Positions 33,401-45,100 of a stretch of DNA of 64,000 bases are shown here, one piece after another. Under the pieces are notes generated by a model, which was given only the letters and a program-made list of their open reading frames with translations, ran no database searches and was not told the DNA's origin. Each line of letters opens with the position of its first letter. Within the stretch, counting starts at the first letter, position 1. The stretch spans positions 1-64,000 of the forward strand of contig NW_024427685.1 of assembly GCF_017562075.2 (NCBI RefSeq), given 5' to 3'. The DNA is from Anopheles merus. Its lineage: Eukaryota; Arthropoda; Insecta; Diptera; Culicidae. Position numbers and translations under genes: made by a program.

Positions 33401-33625
33401 AATACTGTATATTGAAGACAATATCATAATAAGTAATAGCATATTAGCAGTAAAATAATTCATCTAAACAACTATGAAATTGAATATGTAACAATTTCCA
33501 ATAGATTTCATATATTTCAGAGTGGTGCAAATGTACAATTGTAACTAAATAATTATTTTAAATTAGCAATTGAGATTGTGATCAGCAGGATTGTGGTCCA
33601 GAATATTGAAATTTAAATTGCTACA
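30486..33625. other. No supported gene in about 3.1 kb
   Basis: A short plus-strand ORF at 32583-32819 begins MYLKPLFPCLLAIVPICQS, leader-like, but a second plus-strand frame overlaps it and nothing else supports it. A minus-strand segment at 33120-33190 reads MNTSTALFVVIFALAVS, also leader-like, then stops. Neither is called. The sequence from 31040 to 31700 is GC-richer without a preferred frame. Confidence 0.35.
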
Positions 33626-33633
33626 ATCAGCAC

Positions 33634-34079
33634 TTAATTAATGTAAGTGGTATCACGCAACCTCCGATGCGGCTTGTTAAAATGTTCCATACGACGATAT
33701 GTACGTGAACAGTTAAGAACAGTGTATCTGCCTCGTACTGGCAGAATAAGGTGCTTTGCACAACTTTCAACTGCCAAGATTGGACGAGCGGTGAAGCAAG
33801 CATTGCGTTCTGGGCAAGAGTAAGCATACCCACACACCATCCCTGCAGTGTAGTGGCTTTAGAGCCACACGTGCAGCTGCAACAGTATGCCGAAAAGTTT
33901 GCTCTATCTTTTACGATGCCTTGATTTTGCATGCTTCTTGTTAGTGTGAAGGAATCACGTTGTGCCATCACGTGTCGGCAAAAGTTTTCAAGCTCATCTA
34001 AGTTTGCACAATGTACAGTATTAAGTTTTGTGATGGCATGATTAGACGGGTTATTGAATGACCGTAAAGAATGAGTCAT
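33634..34079 (-). pseudogene. Cys-rich ORF with an apparent frameshift, unknown
   Basis: From an ATG at 34079 the first frame includes CANLDELENFCRHVMAQRD and AYCCSCTCGSKATTLQG. Near 33845 the coding-like character moves to the next frame, which gives VCGYAYSCPERNACFTARP and ESCAKHLILPVRGRYTVLNC and ends in a TAA at 33634. Regular cysteine spacing across the junction suggests a single Cys-rich extracellular domain broken by one indel, or a very short unseen intron. No signal peptide is visible. The family is not recognised and chance cannot be excluded. Confidence 0.22.
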
Positions 34080-37000
34080 GGTTTACAATTTACACTATTT
34101 ACTTAGCAAGTGGAGTAATTACATTTCCTTGTATCTAATGTGATTGCTTTGCTATGATCTATTATTTATTGAAGATTAGATCCTATAGAAATGTTTAAAA
34201 CTGTTGTTAGCACTCTCTTTTGCAGTGAAATTATATCACTATTTTAGCAAGTTTAATAGTAATAGAACTATTTTATGTTAGTACTTGTATGACATCACAT
34301 TTTAAATTGTCCATTTGCTACATTTCTTTGACTCGGATGATCAAACATAACGTTAAGCTTAGCATCCTAGCAACACTTAGCAAAGCAATCAACATAAAAG
34401 CACCACTATCACGCTCCATAGTGTCCATAATTTACTAAAACTGTAGTGTGTTTGACAGGCGTATCAGCACCCCATTACGGTACCACCACGCATCTGGCGT
34501 ACCACCATGTTTATCTCATTGTGAAAGGATGTTTAGAATGCAACGATTTTACAGCGTTTTCTGCTGCTACTGCTGGTTTGGTAAAATAACATGTTTAGGT
34601 TGTCGATGCTATCGTGGTTGGCCTGGGACGGATTACTGTAGGGTCGTAAAATGTCAGCTTGTGAGGTAACTTTAGTTGTATCTGCGATGTACCTTGCGCG
34701 ATAACAAGAGCCGCATTGCTATCATGTTGGGACAGCTTTTCAATCCAACCGCAATCCATTTGTGCTCAGTTTATTGGAACTGCTGGGTGCAAATTGGTAG
34801 CAGGATGCAATCCAACCACAACAATGGCAAATTTGTAGAAACCAAACGCTTAAAAGACAAATGCATTTTTGTTGGTGTTGAGCTTTGCGTTGCGTTGTGA
34901 TGTGATAAAATTGTAAAGTTATAGATCGGTTCGTTCTCCACTACATACTTTACTCGAAATGTTAGCGTAGTTAGAATTAGAGTCAAAGTCAACTATGTTC
35001 GATTTTGGATTAAGCAAATGCTTTTTTCAGTGGAACGCATAATATGATGTCAGACTCTCAGAATGATCAAGTAAAGTTAATCGTAGAAGGGACTTTTGGA
35101 AAGTTTAATACATTATATTTTTTTAAAAATCAGCCTGCTAAATGCTTGATGCTTATGGTATATTTTAATGAATCTCCTTCAAATCATTAAACACAATCAT
35201 AATGCATATTGCTATCGTCGCGTTATTAAAGGGTAATCCCACGTAACACATTGTTTGATGAAACGAGTAATCAGGTGTTTTTAATAAAAAAAAACAAAAC
35301 AAAACCGAATAATAGTTTTTGGGTATGTTGACATTGGGGCCCTTTCCGTTTTAAGTTCGTAAGCTGAATTTACAGCCTGTCAGCTATTTGCATTGTAGCT
35401 ATCAAAGTGGGTATAGTATACAGGAGGGCTTATCCCAAGATATGTGTGTTTAGAAGGCTGATTTTTAGCGCTTCTGCTTCTGAATGAAGATTTTAAGAAT
35501 GTTTTGTGTATTTGTCAAGCTACGAAAAAGTCTGCTTGAGAAAAAGTTTTCAGCCGTCCTGTCAAAAAGTGACTGCCCTGTCCTGTCCTGTCCTATCAAA
35601 GAGACTTCAAATTCGGTTATGAAAAACATGAGACTATTTAGGATTTTGAATTTGATTGAGCAGGTAGTCGAATCTAATACTAGCTTTGAGGCTAAAATAA
35701 TCTAGGTTGAAAATAGCAAGCTAGTTTTGTGTGTGGTTTTGTATGGTGTGTTGATATGATTTCAGCCTCCAACTGTCAAACTCCATACAAAGAGCTGACT
35801 AGAATCGTGAAGGGGCCCCATTGTTGTAAAAAAACATTTTTGGTTAGTAAAATATAGTATCCTCATAATCTCGCTGGCGAGGTGTAAAATTTTCAACTTA
35901 CTCTACAACCATGTGCAAACCGCTTAACATACCTCCGGTTTCCGGTTGCTCATGTATTGCCAAGACCATTGCTTGAGTTTCATGTTAATAGTCAAACGAT
36001 CTAGTCTGCATTTTAGGATTTTGGTTACAGCACTCACAAACCCGTCGCTATGCTTAGGTAGAGCTAGCATAGGTTCTTTTTTTTGAGCTACACTATCAAT
36101 GTGCGGAATGATATTGAACGAAGACGAAATTGTGACATCGTATATTTGTGCACGAGCTGTAAACGATTTCCGTTGATAATTTTCCACACATCCGATCAGC
36201 AGCAAGAGCTTTGTCGAGCAGAGCTTGTCGCTTGCTGGCCGGTTGTTTTTACGGTGGCAGTGGATCTTTCGCTAACAAACGGTTCCCAAAATCGATTCGT
36301 CGATAAGAAGCTTTTGCACAGGAAAACTTAGTAAGGCAAACTATCATTCGACTTTTTTCCTGCCGAATTCATGTAACCATACCGAACCGTACCGCTACAG
36401 AATGGTACAATGACACAGTTCTATATAGCAAAAAAAAGGATAAAGCTTTTCCTCGAACATATTCCGCCTGCAGTTGATAGTTTTCTCGACGTTCTATGCT
36501 TCATCATTCGCATCCGGGAGTCGTGCAAAAGGAACTAAAGACAGTGAAAGCCTGCAAGGGTCTGCCGTTTCCGCACACGTTTTGCTCCATTGTTGGAAGA
36601 AAATCTCTTCTTTGTCGATATTTGTGCCGCTCTTCTCCTTGCACTTTGCTGCTCACTCCTCCTCCAATGTTGTTCAGGAAGAATTTATGGTTTTACACTA
36701 CCATCCGATAGAGTTGTTTTTGAAGTGGTCAAAGTGAAGAGATTTTCTCTTCCGACCCTTAGCACACTCCCACGATGCATTTCCACTTTACGCTTGACAA
36801 AAGCTTTCACCATGTGCTTGAACCGAGCCTTAGAGTATGCATGCAAGAGGGAAAAATAAAGTTTCTACTATAAAGCCATTAGTGATTCATTTCAACTTTT
36901 TCGATTCGTTTCACCTCTTTCGCTATCAGTGTGCCCTTGTCTTTCTTGCGATTGCCCTATCGGTTTATTTTCTTTCTTCTTCTTGCTGTCCTGCCAGTCA

Positions 37001-38586
37001 CTGTGCTGTCGATTATCGTCGAAACGCCGACAGTTGTCCCGCATGCTTTCGGGATATCAATCAATCGCAGGCCCATAAAGGATGGCATTGCACTCCAGGT
37101 TCGGCGAAAAATAATATGAAGAGGATTTATAAGATCTAAGTGTATATTTCTCGACTCGTGGCTATCTCTTATCTATAATTTCTTTAAAGCGCTACGTCCA
37201 AAAGAGCGTGTTTTAATTGTGGAAAAAATAATGCATCTTTATTTTTAAATCTCCATGGAATGTTGTAAAAATAAGTACAGCAAGGATATAAATAAAATAT
37301 ATTGAAACACTCCAAATTCTTACATTTTACAACAGTATCTTGTGACCTTGTTCTTTCCCATGGTGTGTTAATAAACTTTTGCAAGGATGCATTCATCGCT
37401 ATACACAGTGAAGTGAACGAACTATTGTAAATCGTAAGTAATGACTGGAAACGAACCGAACAATCGCTCAATAGCCGCGATTGCGTCCCGATGGAATAGA
37501 TGGATGCTCAATGATCGGATTCGTTTTATGACCAAGTAATTGGGTGGCACGAACAGACGCAAACTTAAGGATCCGTAATCGTTCTGCTTTCAGTGCAACC
37601 ACATTAATCATCCGTTCGGTTGGAAGGGATTTGCACCATGAATGACACGAACGCTTCACCCGAGACCGTTAAAGGTCCAGATAGGTGCGATGAAATGAGA
37701 GAGTTTTTATTGCAAACTTCCTTTTTCGTGATTAGTTTTATTTTTGGGACGTTATGTTCAGGAAGTTCAATCATTCAGCACAAAACCCCAAAACTGTATG
37801 CGAATACTTTCAGTCAAAGATTAGCAATCTAGTTGTGAGTGTTTAAAATAAATGGTTAGTAAACTTTTCTTTTTTACAGGGCACTAAGTCATCATTCATA
37901 ATAAATTTCCTTGGTTACCATCGACGTGTAAAAGATGATGAGATAATTGAAGTTTGAATGTACTCTTCACCCCATGAATAAGATTTAGTTAGGTCTTAAT
38001 GCTAGAATCTAGCCCTCGGTAATTACAATGATGATTATTGTTATGGCTGTCATTACGAACCTGATGGCAACAGGTGCCTCGTTTGCGGTACTGTTAGAAA
38101 TTGGAATATTTTGATAACGACTCGGTACGGATATCTGCAGACATTTGCTGGTGGACTGGGAGCACCATACCTTATGTCACATGCAAATGTCTTGTATCCT
38201 TGTGAATAATATTAAGGCCCTTTTTATGTTTCTACATCTTTTCAAATTGTATTGTATTTTCAATTGCTTGTAAAAATATCCATGTCTCCAAAAAAAGAAA
38301 TAAAATTTGAAGGATTTTCTCAAATATTGTTTTCTGTTTTCATCAATGTGTTTGTGCTCAACGATTGTAAAGAATCGCATTTGTAAAAATGGACCTTTGA
38401 AGCTGCACATGATGGTACAGACTCGCGATGTGCGACCATGCGCGATGTGTCCTTTCTAGTATCAGTCACTTTATTTATAGATTGATGTGGGCGGATTGCC
38501 CTCCATCATTGCGTACCTGGCGAGAGAAAATAGCTGTCTTACCTTCTTTTTTGTTAATATTGTTGTAGTTGTTGTTGTTTGTTGGC
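34080..38586. other. No certain gene in about 4.5 kb
   Basis: Overlapping frames on the plus strand at 36474-37139 include hydrophobic stretches but no consistent gene model. At 37620-37832 a plus-strand frame starts MEGICTMNDTNASPETVK; a GTGAGT donor and a TTTTTTACAG acceptor follow at 37836-37880, but the frame already stops before the donor. A dispersed repeat copy lies at 35722-35815. A small CCTGT tandem run lies near 35575. Confidence 0.35.
35722..35815 (+). repeat. Dispersed repeat copy A (hairpin core)
   Basis: This segment matches 49712-49797 over about 90 bases, sharing TGATTTCAGCC, TGTCAAACT and an ATCGTRAA block. Copy A contains TTTGTATGG and CCATACAAA as inverted arms. It probably derives from a small MITE. 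Termini and target duplication were not identified. Confidence 0.55.
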
Positions 38587-38808
38587 TTTATTCCAGGTTC
38601 GCTTAGCGATCCTTGCCGTAGTCTCGTATTCCTTTGTCAATTACGAAAAGGGCTGATTTGTGTTGGATCCGGCTCGAGGACCTAACCTCCGTCCACTGGA
38701 ATGTCCCTCGGCTTGGCCCCTTACCGCTCTGATACGTTGGATATTCACTTCTGAACCATGAACTGGTCCTTCGGCCAGGACTTGGGGGCATTTTGAGGAC
38801 GAACGTCA
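38587..38808 (-). other. Candidate terminal exon or retroelement 3' end
   Basis: On the minus strand a pyrimidine-rich acceptor (CTCCCCTCGTTGCAG) precedes 38808. One frame then reads DVRPQNAPKSWPKDQFMVQK and stops at 38745. Another stays open to 38603 (TFVLKMPPSPGRRTSSWFRS and onwards). An AATAAA signal at 38587-38592 follows, then a CAA-rich tail to about 38550. This resembles a last exon with its poly(A) signal. An AATAAA plus simple-repeat tail would equally suit the 3' end of a non-LTR retrotransposon. The evidence does not separate the two. Confidence 0.25.
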
Positions 38809-39139
38809 CTGCAACGAGGGGAGAAACGCAGAAACAGGAATGTTTAAAAAAATTCAATCAATACCAAGCGCTTCGCTGTCATAGAATGTAGGAAAAGGAA
38901 TGTAATAAAATAGGCAGGCAATAACGCTTAAGCAATAACGATAAGTATGTTTTAAAACGTAGTGTGAAGCATGTTAAGCTTAGGTGGAAGAATGTTTAAT
39001 AGCAACCTCATGTTTAATGCTTCACATTCAATTTCCGGAGTGTTTTCTGTTCGAAAACTATTCGGAAAAAAATCGAATCTGTGACAAGGCTTTGAATGGT
39101 TTGTATCCGCCTTGTTGTGAGTTCGTTTGGGTAAAGTTA
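38809..39139. other. Spacer downstream of the protease gene
   Basis: AT-rich spacer between the candidate exon and the protease 3' end, with no coding or repeat signal recognised. Confidence 0.5.
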
Positions 39140-39145
39140 TTTATT
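39140..39145 (-). terminator. Poly(A) signal AATAAA of the protease gene
   Basis: A canonical AATAAA on the minus strand, 52 bases beyond the stop codon of the chymotrypsin-like gene. The distance is typical for compact insect midgut protease genes. Confidence 0.75.
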
Positions 39146-39197
39146 AACCACGGAATATCTTCTTCCCAACTACACGTTTGAAGTACTTCATTTGCTT

Positions 39198-40249
39198 CTA
39201 TCTCAACCACAGTGTGACCGATGCAATCCACGATAAATGTGAATAGACTCGTTCGTATACATCCGAAACGTCGGTAGCGCAGGGTACGCGAACAAAGGAT
39301 GCGATGCCGTGCAACATTCCGTCGTAAATCAATGGTCCACCAGAGTCACCGGAACATGCTCCTTGGCCGAATGGACTGGAGACACAGATCACGCTGTCAA
39401 AGATGTTACCCGAGCCAGGACGTTCAGCCCGACATTCTTCCATTGTGAGTATGTTTACGTTCATGTATTGCAAGTTGTCCAGAACTTCAGCTGCGCCACT
39501 GTCCATGGTCTAGAATTGAAGAGATTTTCGATGGAAAGCATATTTTTAATCGAAAATGAAGTGCATTCGGAATCCGCTAGATAATCTGTATTGGATGAAA
39601 ACCAGTTTGAAACTAATTTAAAATTTGTGATTCAGGAACGGTGATCTCGAATATCAACGCACATTCGCACCGTTCTGTAGCACTGGCACCCATGATTACT
39701 TACATTCGATCTGCCCCAACCAGAAATGGAGGCTCCCGTTGCGGAAATCACATTCGTTGATGCTAAACCGATCGGTTGCGTGTGCTCATTGAACACAATC
39801 GGCTGTACAGTCTGTATCAAACTGATGTCATTCTCAATCGTACCTGGGTCGTAGAGCGGATGGTTTACAATTCGCATCGTACGGTAATATACTCCGCCCG
39901 ACGCAAGCTTTACACTGCCCACGTACACGTTCAGGTTGGCCGGTTCCATTCCAATAGTACAGTGTGTTGCTGAGATAATCCATCGTGGTCCAATGATGGA
40001 ACCACCACAGAAGTGGAAGTTTGGTGGGCGTCTCAGAGACACTTGGTGCGGGAACTGTCCCTCGGTAGCATCATATCCTCCAACAATTCGACCACCTTTG
40101 GAACCACTGGCCGGTAAGACAGCTGCACGATTGACAGACGAGAAAATTGATTGAGCGAAACGTTCAAATTTCATAGTCGCGGTATACTTACGACTTGCGG
40201 CCACCAGCCCAACAAGCAGTGCACATGTGAATGCTGTCACTCTAATCAT
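39198..40249 (-). CDS. Chymotrypsin-like S1 serine protease, secreted (262 aa, three exons)
   Basis: Exons by splice signals are 40249-40192, 40122-39704 and 39509-39198. Intron 1 (69 nt, GTAAGT...GTGCAG) and intron 2 (194 nt, GTAAGT...TTCTAG) keep the frame. The start is a true ATG followed by a signal peptide (MIRVTAFTCALLVGLVAA, residues 1-18 or so). A short propeptide, ending GSKGGR31, is cleaved before IVGG (32-35). The triad is His73 (SATHC), Asp118 (NDISL) and Ser215 (GDSGGP). Cysteine pairs expected from the fold are 58-74, 185-201 and 211-236. The position equivalent to chymotrypsin 189 is Gly209 and that of 216 is probably Val232, so specificity should be chymotrypsin- or elastase-like, not tryptic. 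Length and structure are normal for mosquito digestive chymotrypsins, which usually sit in clusters and act in the midgut lumen. No sister gene lies in the window. The gene looks intact. Confidence 0.95.
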
Positions 40250-40310
40250 TCCTAACCGAATGCTTTATGGCGTTACGTACGGGTGGAAAATCCACCAGAC
40301 AGGTGTCACA

Positions 40311-40320
40311 AATATATACC
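40311..40320 (-). promoter_or_regulatory. TATA box and GATA sites upstream of the protease
   Basis: On the minus strand GGTATATATT lies 62 bases before the ATG, placing transcription start about 30 bases before the ATG. A second TATATA lies just upstream near 40327. GATA-type motifs occur at 40375-40379 and 40602-40607 (GATAAG). Insect midgut protease promoters commonly use GATA factors, so gut expression is plausible but inferred. Confidence 0.6.
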
Positions 40321-40784
40321 AGCACGTATATAGAGTTCGATAGATAGGGTCGCGAACAGATAGCGATAATCTCAATACGTTTATTGCACGCACAATTGCA
40401 GCAATTGCGATGCGAAAATGAAATGAACAAACTCGTGCTCAACGTCACTCACAGGCCCTAGCTTATGCGTTTTATAGCCACCGGAAATGGAATCGTCGGC
40501 ACCGTAAGGCTCTTGCTTTGATCTGGTCGATTTATCGTAACGTCAAAATTTTACGCTGTAATCCAAATCTAGCTATCTGCTATCAATTGTTGTTACTTGC
40601 TGATAAGTGACCCAGCAGTAGCTTCAGACAGTAGGCAAGTGATTAACCTATATGCCAGCATTTTTTTAGGTCGTATCTGGTAATGTTAGGTGTTTTATGA
40701 GCCTTCAGTATTATCATTTAGGAAGATGCGAAGAATTATAGACACCCCAATCAAACGGTGATAAGGTTAGAATGAACTAATAAG

Positions 40785-41614
40785 GCTAGTTAGAATGATT
40801 ATGACCAACGTCATTTATCAGGTGAAGGTGGATGAAAAACTCATAGGGCCTTTTGCTATCACCAAAGGTCTGCGCCAGGGGACGGGCTTGTCTGTCTCAT
40901 ATTCAACTTGGCGCTAAAGAGTGCCATACGGGACTTGAGGGTGGAGACTTCGGGAACCATCTTCTATAGGTGATTCTAGATTCTGGCATACCCTGATTAT
41001 AAAGACATCACTGATACATCTCCTATGTAGCCGAAGCCTACCAAGGAATCGATAAGGCGGCAGAGAACCTTGGATTGCATGTAAACAAGGCAAAGTCCAA
41101 ACTGAACGTGGCAACACCAGCCAACCAACAAATTCAAATATACGTAGAGTTACATACGAATAGGTGAAAGTATCGACCAAGATTTCACATATCTTGCGTC
41201 AAATATCAGCACCAACAATAGTGTCGAAGCTGAGCTGTGCGCAAGGATGCTGACCGTGAACCGGCCATTATACGGTCTAAGATAGCTGTTCACCTCAAAG
41301 AACCTGTCTTAACGGACGAAGCTGGGACTATATCGTACTGATATAGTACCGATACTCACATAGGGCTCTGGTGGATTGGCCATGTTATACGGATGGAAAC
41401 GGACGACCCAACCCGTGAAGACTTTTTATGTCGTCCACAAGGACAGGGGGGGGGGGCGTGGTAGGTCCAAATTGAGGTGGCAAGATGGCAATGAGGCGTC
41501 CACCATTTTGGCCAGGATAACGGATTGGCATACGAAGGCAGACGAGACCATGTGCGGTTTCGGACACTCCTGACTAAGACCGCAAAGCGGTTGTAGCACC
41601 AGATAAGTAAGTAA
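40785..41614 (+). mobile_element. RTE-clade non-LTR retrotransposon remnant
   Basis: On the plus strand, decayed RTE polymerase blocks appear in order: TNVIYQVKVDEKLIGPFAIT, KGLRQG, a shifted CLIFNLALKSAIRDLRVETS, an AYADDI-like remnant overlapping a run of stops, SVEAELCARMLTVNRPLYGL, TSKNLS and LGLYRTDIVPILT, and the 3' block GRGRSKLRWQD. Several stops and frameshifts are present, and a segment between ILT and GGLAMLYGWK is deleted. It includes a run of ten G residues near 41447. The 3' end (CGCAAAGCGGTTGTAG, then GATAAGTAAGTAA) matches the reversed copy at 2735-3640, so both come from one family. Confidence 0.85.
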
Positions 41615-41667
41615 TAAAACGGTTGTTGACAATACACGGCGAAGTAAAATGTAGACAACATGATTTA

Positions 41668-42191
41668 CAGGGTTTACCAGTCCAATAAACAACGGTCCAC
41701 TTGTTTATAACAATAGTCGTTTTAAATAAACACCGCTGTCTAACACTTCCTCACACGTCAGATGGTGTAAGCTACTCTGTCCAATTCAATAAGACAATTT
41801 TCGCCTTCGATTGCACAACGGTCGGATTCGGCACGGTTTCTTGTGGTCGTTGTATAATTAACAAAATTAATGTTTTGATTTATTGAAATGTATGGTTTAT
41901 ACTGCATATTGCTTGAATAAAAGAAACGTGTTTGAAAATGTTTGGTTTTTACAAAATTTGTCCCAACAAAACAAACTGTGCCGAATTGACAGTTCGGCAC
42001 AGTTTGTTTTGTTCGAAAGCGCTTTTGTGTTATTATTGTGTTAGCTAATCGAAAGCGAAAATTGTGTTATTGAATTGGTCAGAGTAGCTTACAACATCTG
42101 ACGTGTGAGCAAGTGGTAGACAGCGGTGTCTATTCAAAACGACTATTGCTATTAACAAGTGGACAGTTGTTCATTGGACTGGTAAACCCTG
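41668..42191. mobile_element. MITE with about 150-bp TIRs, CAGGGTTTACC family
   Basis: A 524-bp element flanked by TA (41666-41667 and 42192-42193). Its termini start CAGGGTTTACCAGTCCAAT. The arms are about 150 bp long, roughly 90% identical by eye, with shared blocks such as ACACCGCTGTCT and CACACGTCAGATG. The TA target suggests a Tc1/mariner-type MITE. It lies about 50 bases from the end of the RTE remnant. The centre holds a separate perfect hairpin at 41965-42013. It has no coding capacity. Confidence 0.85.
41965..42013. repeat. Perfect 21-bp inverted repeat, 7-base loop
   Basis: The arms AACAAAACAAACTGTGCCGA(A) and their exact complement flank TTGACAG inside the MITE at 41668-42191. Perfect pairing in an element whose outer arms have diverged by about 10% is unexpected; it may be a nested small palindromic element or a gene-conversion product. 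Confidence 0.85.
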
Positions 42192-42193
42192 TA

Positions 42194-45100
42194 TATAATA
42201 TGCAATTTACAGCACTTTCGATGTTACTGTTGCAATAATCATGAAAGGAACATCTTAACTATCCATTCTCCAATTAAAAAAACACTTCTTGTTTCAGGTC
42301 TGATCACAAAGAGAGTTTAATTAAAAGGTAAAACAAAGAAAATAAATTATTTCAAACAAATAAAACATTCGAAAATCGAAAACGAGAAAATTCGAGTAAA
42401 ATATATTCTAACGATAAGTCTTATGATAATTTCTGCTTATACACTGTTACGGGACAGGCCGTATTGCTTGATGGTATTTTTGAATAGTGTTAGAATATTG
42501 ACGTTAGAACACAAATGTGTGAAGTATTAAACATTTCTTGTTCAACCATATATCTCTGAAAATAATTATGTTTGATATCTTCTGCTTTTTTGTTTATAGT
42601 TTACATTATGTTTTGGTATCAATGTTATTGAGTTTTAAAAATTTGAAAGTGCTGGCGCCAACAAATGAAACAACTAAATTATTAAAATGTTTACTTACTT
42701 TCACGAAAACGTTCCGTCCTTGCTGGCGGTCCGTATCGTGCGCCATTCGGGGGATTTCAAATCGTGGTTTTGGTGAGCTTGCAAGGATTCTGAAATTTAT
42801 AAAGAATGATATATTTTTAAATAGAATATTCGGTAAATCATGAATCGCTTAAATTGTTTGTTCGAACGGTGCTGAATATCACAACTATCTTTTTGATAAA
42901 TATCAATACTGCTATATTGTATCGTGTCGCTACTCAATGAATTCGCATGAATTTTAGATCAAGCCAAAGGCATGTACTTGAGTGTATGATACATATTTAC
43001 GAACATTTTATGGCGGGTACACCAATAAGAGGAGGAATTAAAATTTTATGCCTGAGACTCGTTGCTCGCTCCCATTATGCAGCAATTGGTAGTGGCGATT
43101 TTGCCAGTTTCCCTGCCTTATGCGATCGTCCGGTCGGGCGGAACGACCTATCTGCTCGTTTGCTGGGCCGAAAAAAGACGTAACACAGCGTAATTATCAC
43201 CACATTTATCGTCCCAACCGGAGCCCCTTGAGCTTGCTGATGGATGTTTGGGTCTTTTATTTCCCGTTGGTGCTGCTTTGATTCACGTTCTTTTTTGTTC
43301 ATTTTTGGAAGCTTTGGATCGTTATTCGCGAGTGATTGAAGATTGTGTATTTTCGGTGTTATGGATCCATCGTGGTGTTCGGTATACACCCCCATGTCTC
43401 GTATCTGGACTACTGACTGATTTCCCTAAAGGATGTGCTGGAAATTTAACGAGAGTGGATTACTGTAAACATGCGTCCCATTCCATGGGTCGTCTTATTT
43501 CTTATTCGCCAAGTCTTTGGGGAGTGAGAAAATGGATCAAGAATATTTGTTGTTCAATTCGTTATTTGGGTGCAAGGAATTGTTGGTGCGATTTTTAGTA
43601 CGGTTTTGTGGATCAAATTTATGTGCCTGCAGTTTTCCATCTTCGAGCTTCCTACTCTTTGGACGATAAGTGATGTTCGTGATGATTATCATCAATTCCC
43701 AACCAAGCTAAACCGAAATGGTACGGGATACATATATACCGGATAACCACCACATGGAATTACTCTTTCGTGCTATTAGTTGGCCATGGCGAGTGCTTCA
43801 CTCAGCATACTAAAGCCCGCAACAAATAGGCCAGACAGAAAAGTACAATTTTATGGATTCTTCGAAACGACACACAAAATATAAGCCCAGGCTGTGAAGG
43901 TATCGTAAATACTGTAATAAGAGAAGGGAATCGATGTTACAATGTTGCCTCAAGCGCCAACAATGTACACCCTGCCAGAATAGCGCTTTGAAGTTCCACC
44001 TCCAGTAAGATACATTCGTGGTCGACTTAAAGTCGAAATCATTTTGACTTTGATTGTTTTTATGGCATCTCGTGTAAAAGCGAAAGATTATGTGTTATTT
44101 CTGGTTCAAACGAGTAAATTGCCAAGAAAAAAAAGAAAACACTGATAGGCATATTATAAGTGTACACATGTTTTGGCTGTTGGATGTTTGGATAACATTT
44201 TTCAGTAAAACTATTCAAAACGAACTGCGTTGAGTTTCTAAACCTATTGGAAACGAAATTACAACCAATTTACTTTAACATATAGCAATGTTGTTCAACA
44301 CTATTACTTACACGCGAGTAAGGCTAAAACCATTCAATACTCTTTACGATCTAAAGATGGCATCGCGCCAGCGGGACTTTATTTGATTTCATGATTTTGA
44401 ACCCTGCCACGAAGCTTGGCTTTGCCAAATATTATCTGACCCTTGCGCTTCCACCAGCACGATGTCTTCTTTATTTCCACTAGGCACTTGGCGGGTAAAG
44501 ATGTTCACCTTGACCTTTTGTTACTTTTGTTTCGGGGGACTGGATTACTGGAGGAACAATCGATTCGTGCGCTGAGTCAAAGTTCTTGAAGTATCATTAA
44601 TTTTTCCCATTTCATCTATCCCGCCCCGGGGCATGGAATGTGCTTTTGTCGAAATATCTCATCTCACTGGGTGGCAGGGCGTGTCCTACAGGCGAGAATG
44701 GCTGAGATAAAGAATCCATTCCACAACTCTGTCCAGCGACGGTAAGAGATAAGTCCCCGATGGTGTGGAGTTAAGTCGAACTTTAAATTATTGGCCACAA
44801 ATCATGCAGCTTACGATGGTGGTTAACTTTAAGCCCTAACCATAAGATTCAATTAACGGGACTGAGAAGAAGTACTGGGAGTGGCGGGCGGAGAATATGG
44901 GCGTTTTAACACTCGATGGATTTTATAACAGTTTTTAGATCTTCCAACCTAACCCTTCGCAACGTTTCAGACAACAAATGGAAGCGCGTTATATGTTTCA
45001 TTACCCACATAAAACGCGTGAAATCATTTGAAATCTACAAAAACATATTTCCCATCCCCCATAGATGGTAGTTTGATCGGTGCTTTAATGAGATGGATAG

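Noticed and set aside
37620..37945. Possible two-exon small gene with a GTGAGT donor and a TTTTTTACAG acceptor
   Set aside because: The first frame stops before the donor and the intron would be only about 45 nt, too short to be credible.
44390..44590. Coding-looking stretch (for example FKNFDSAHESIVPPVIQSPE on the minus strand)
   Set aside because: At least four frames on both strands look equally coding-like over the same bases, so the signal is base composition and not a gene.
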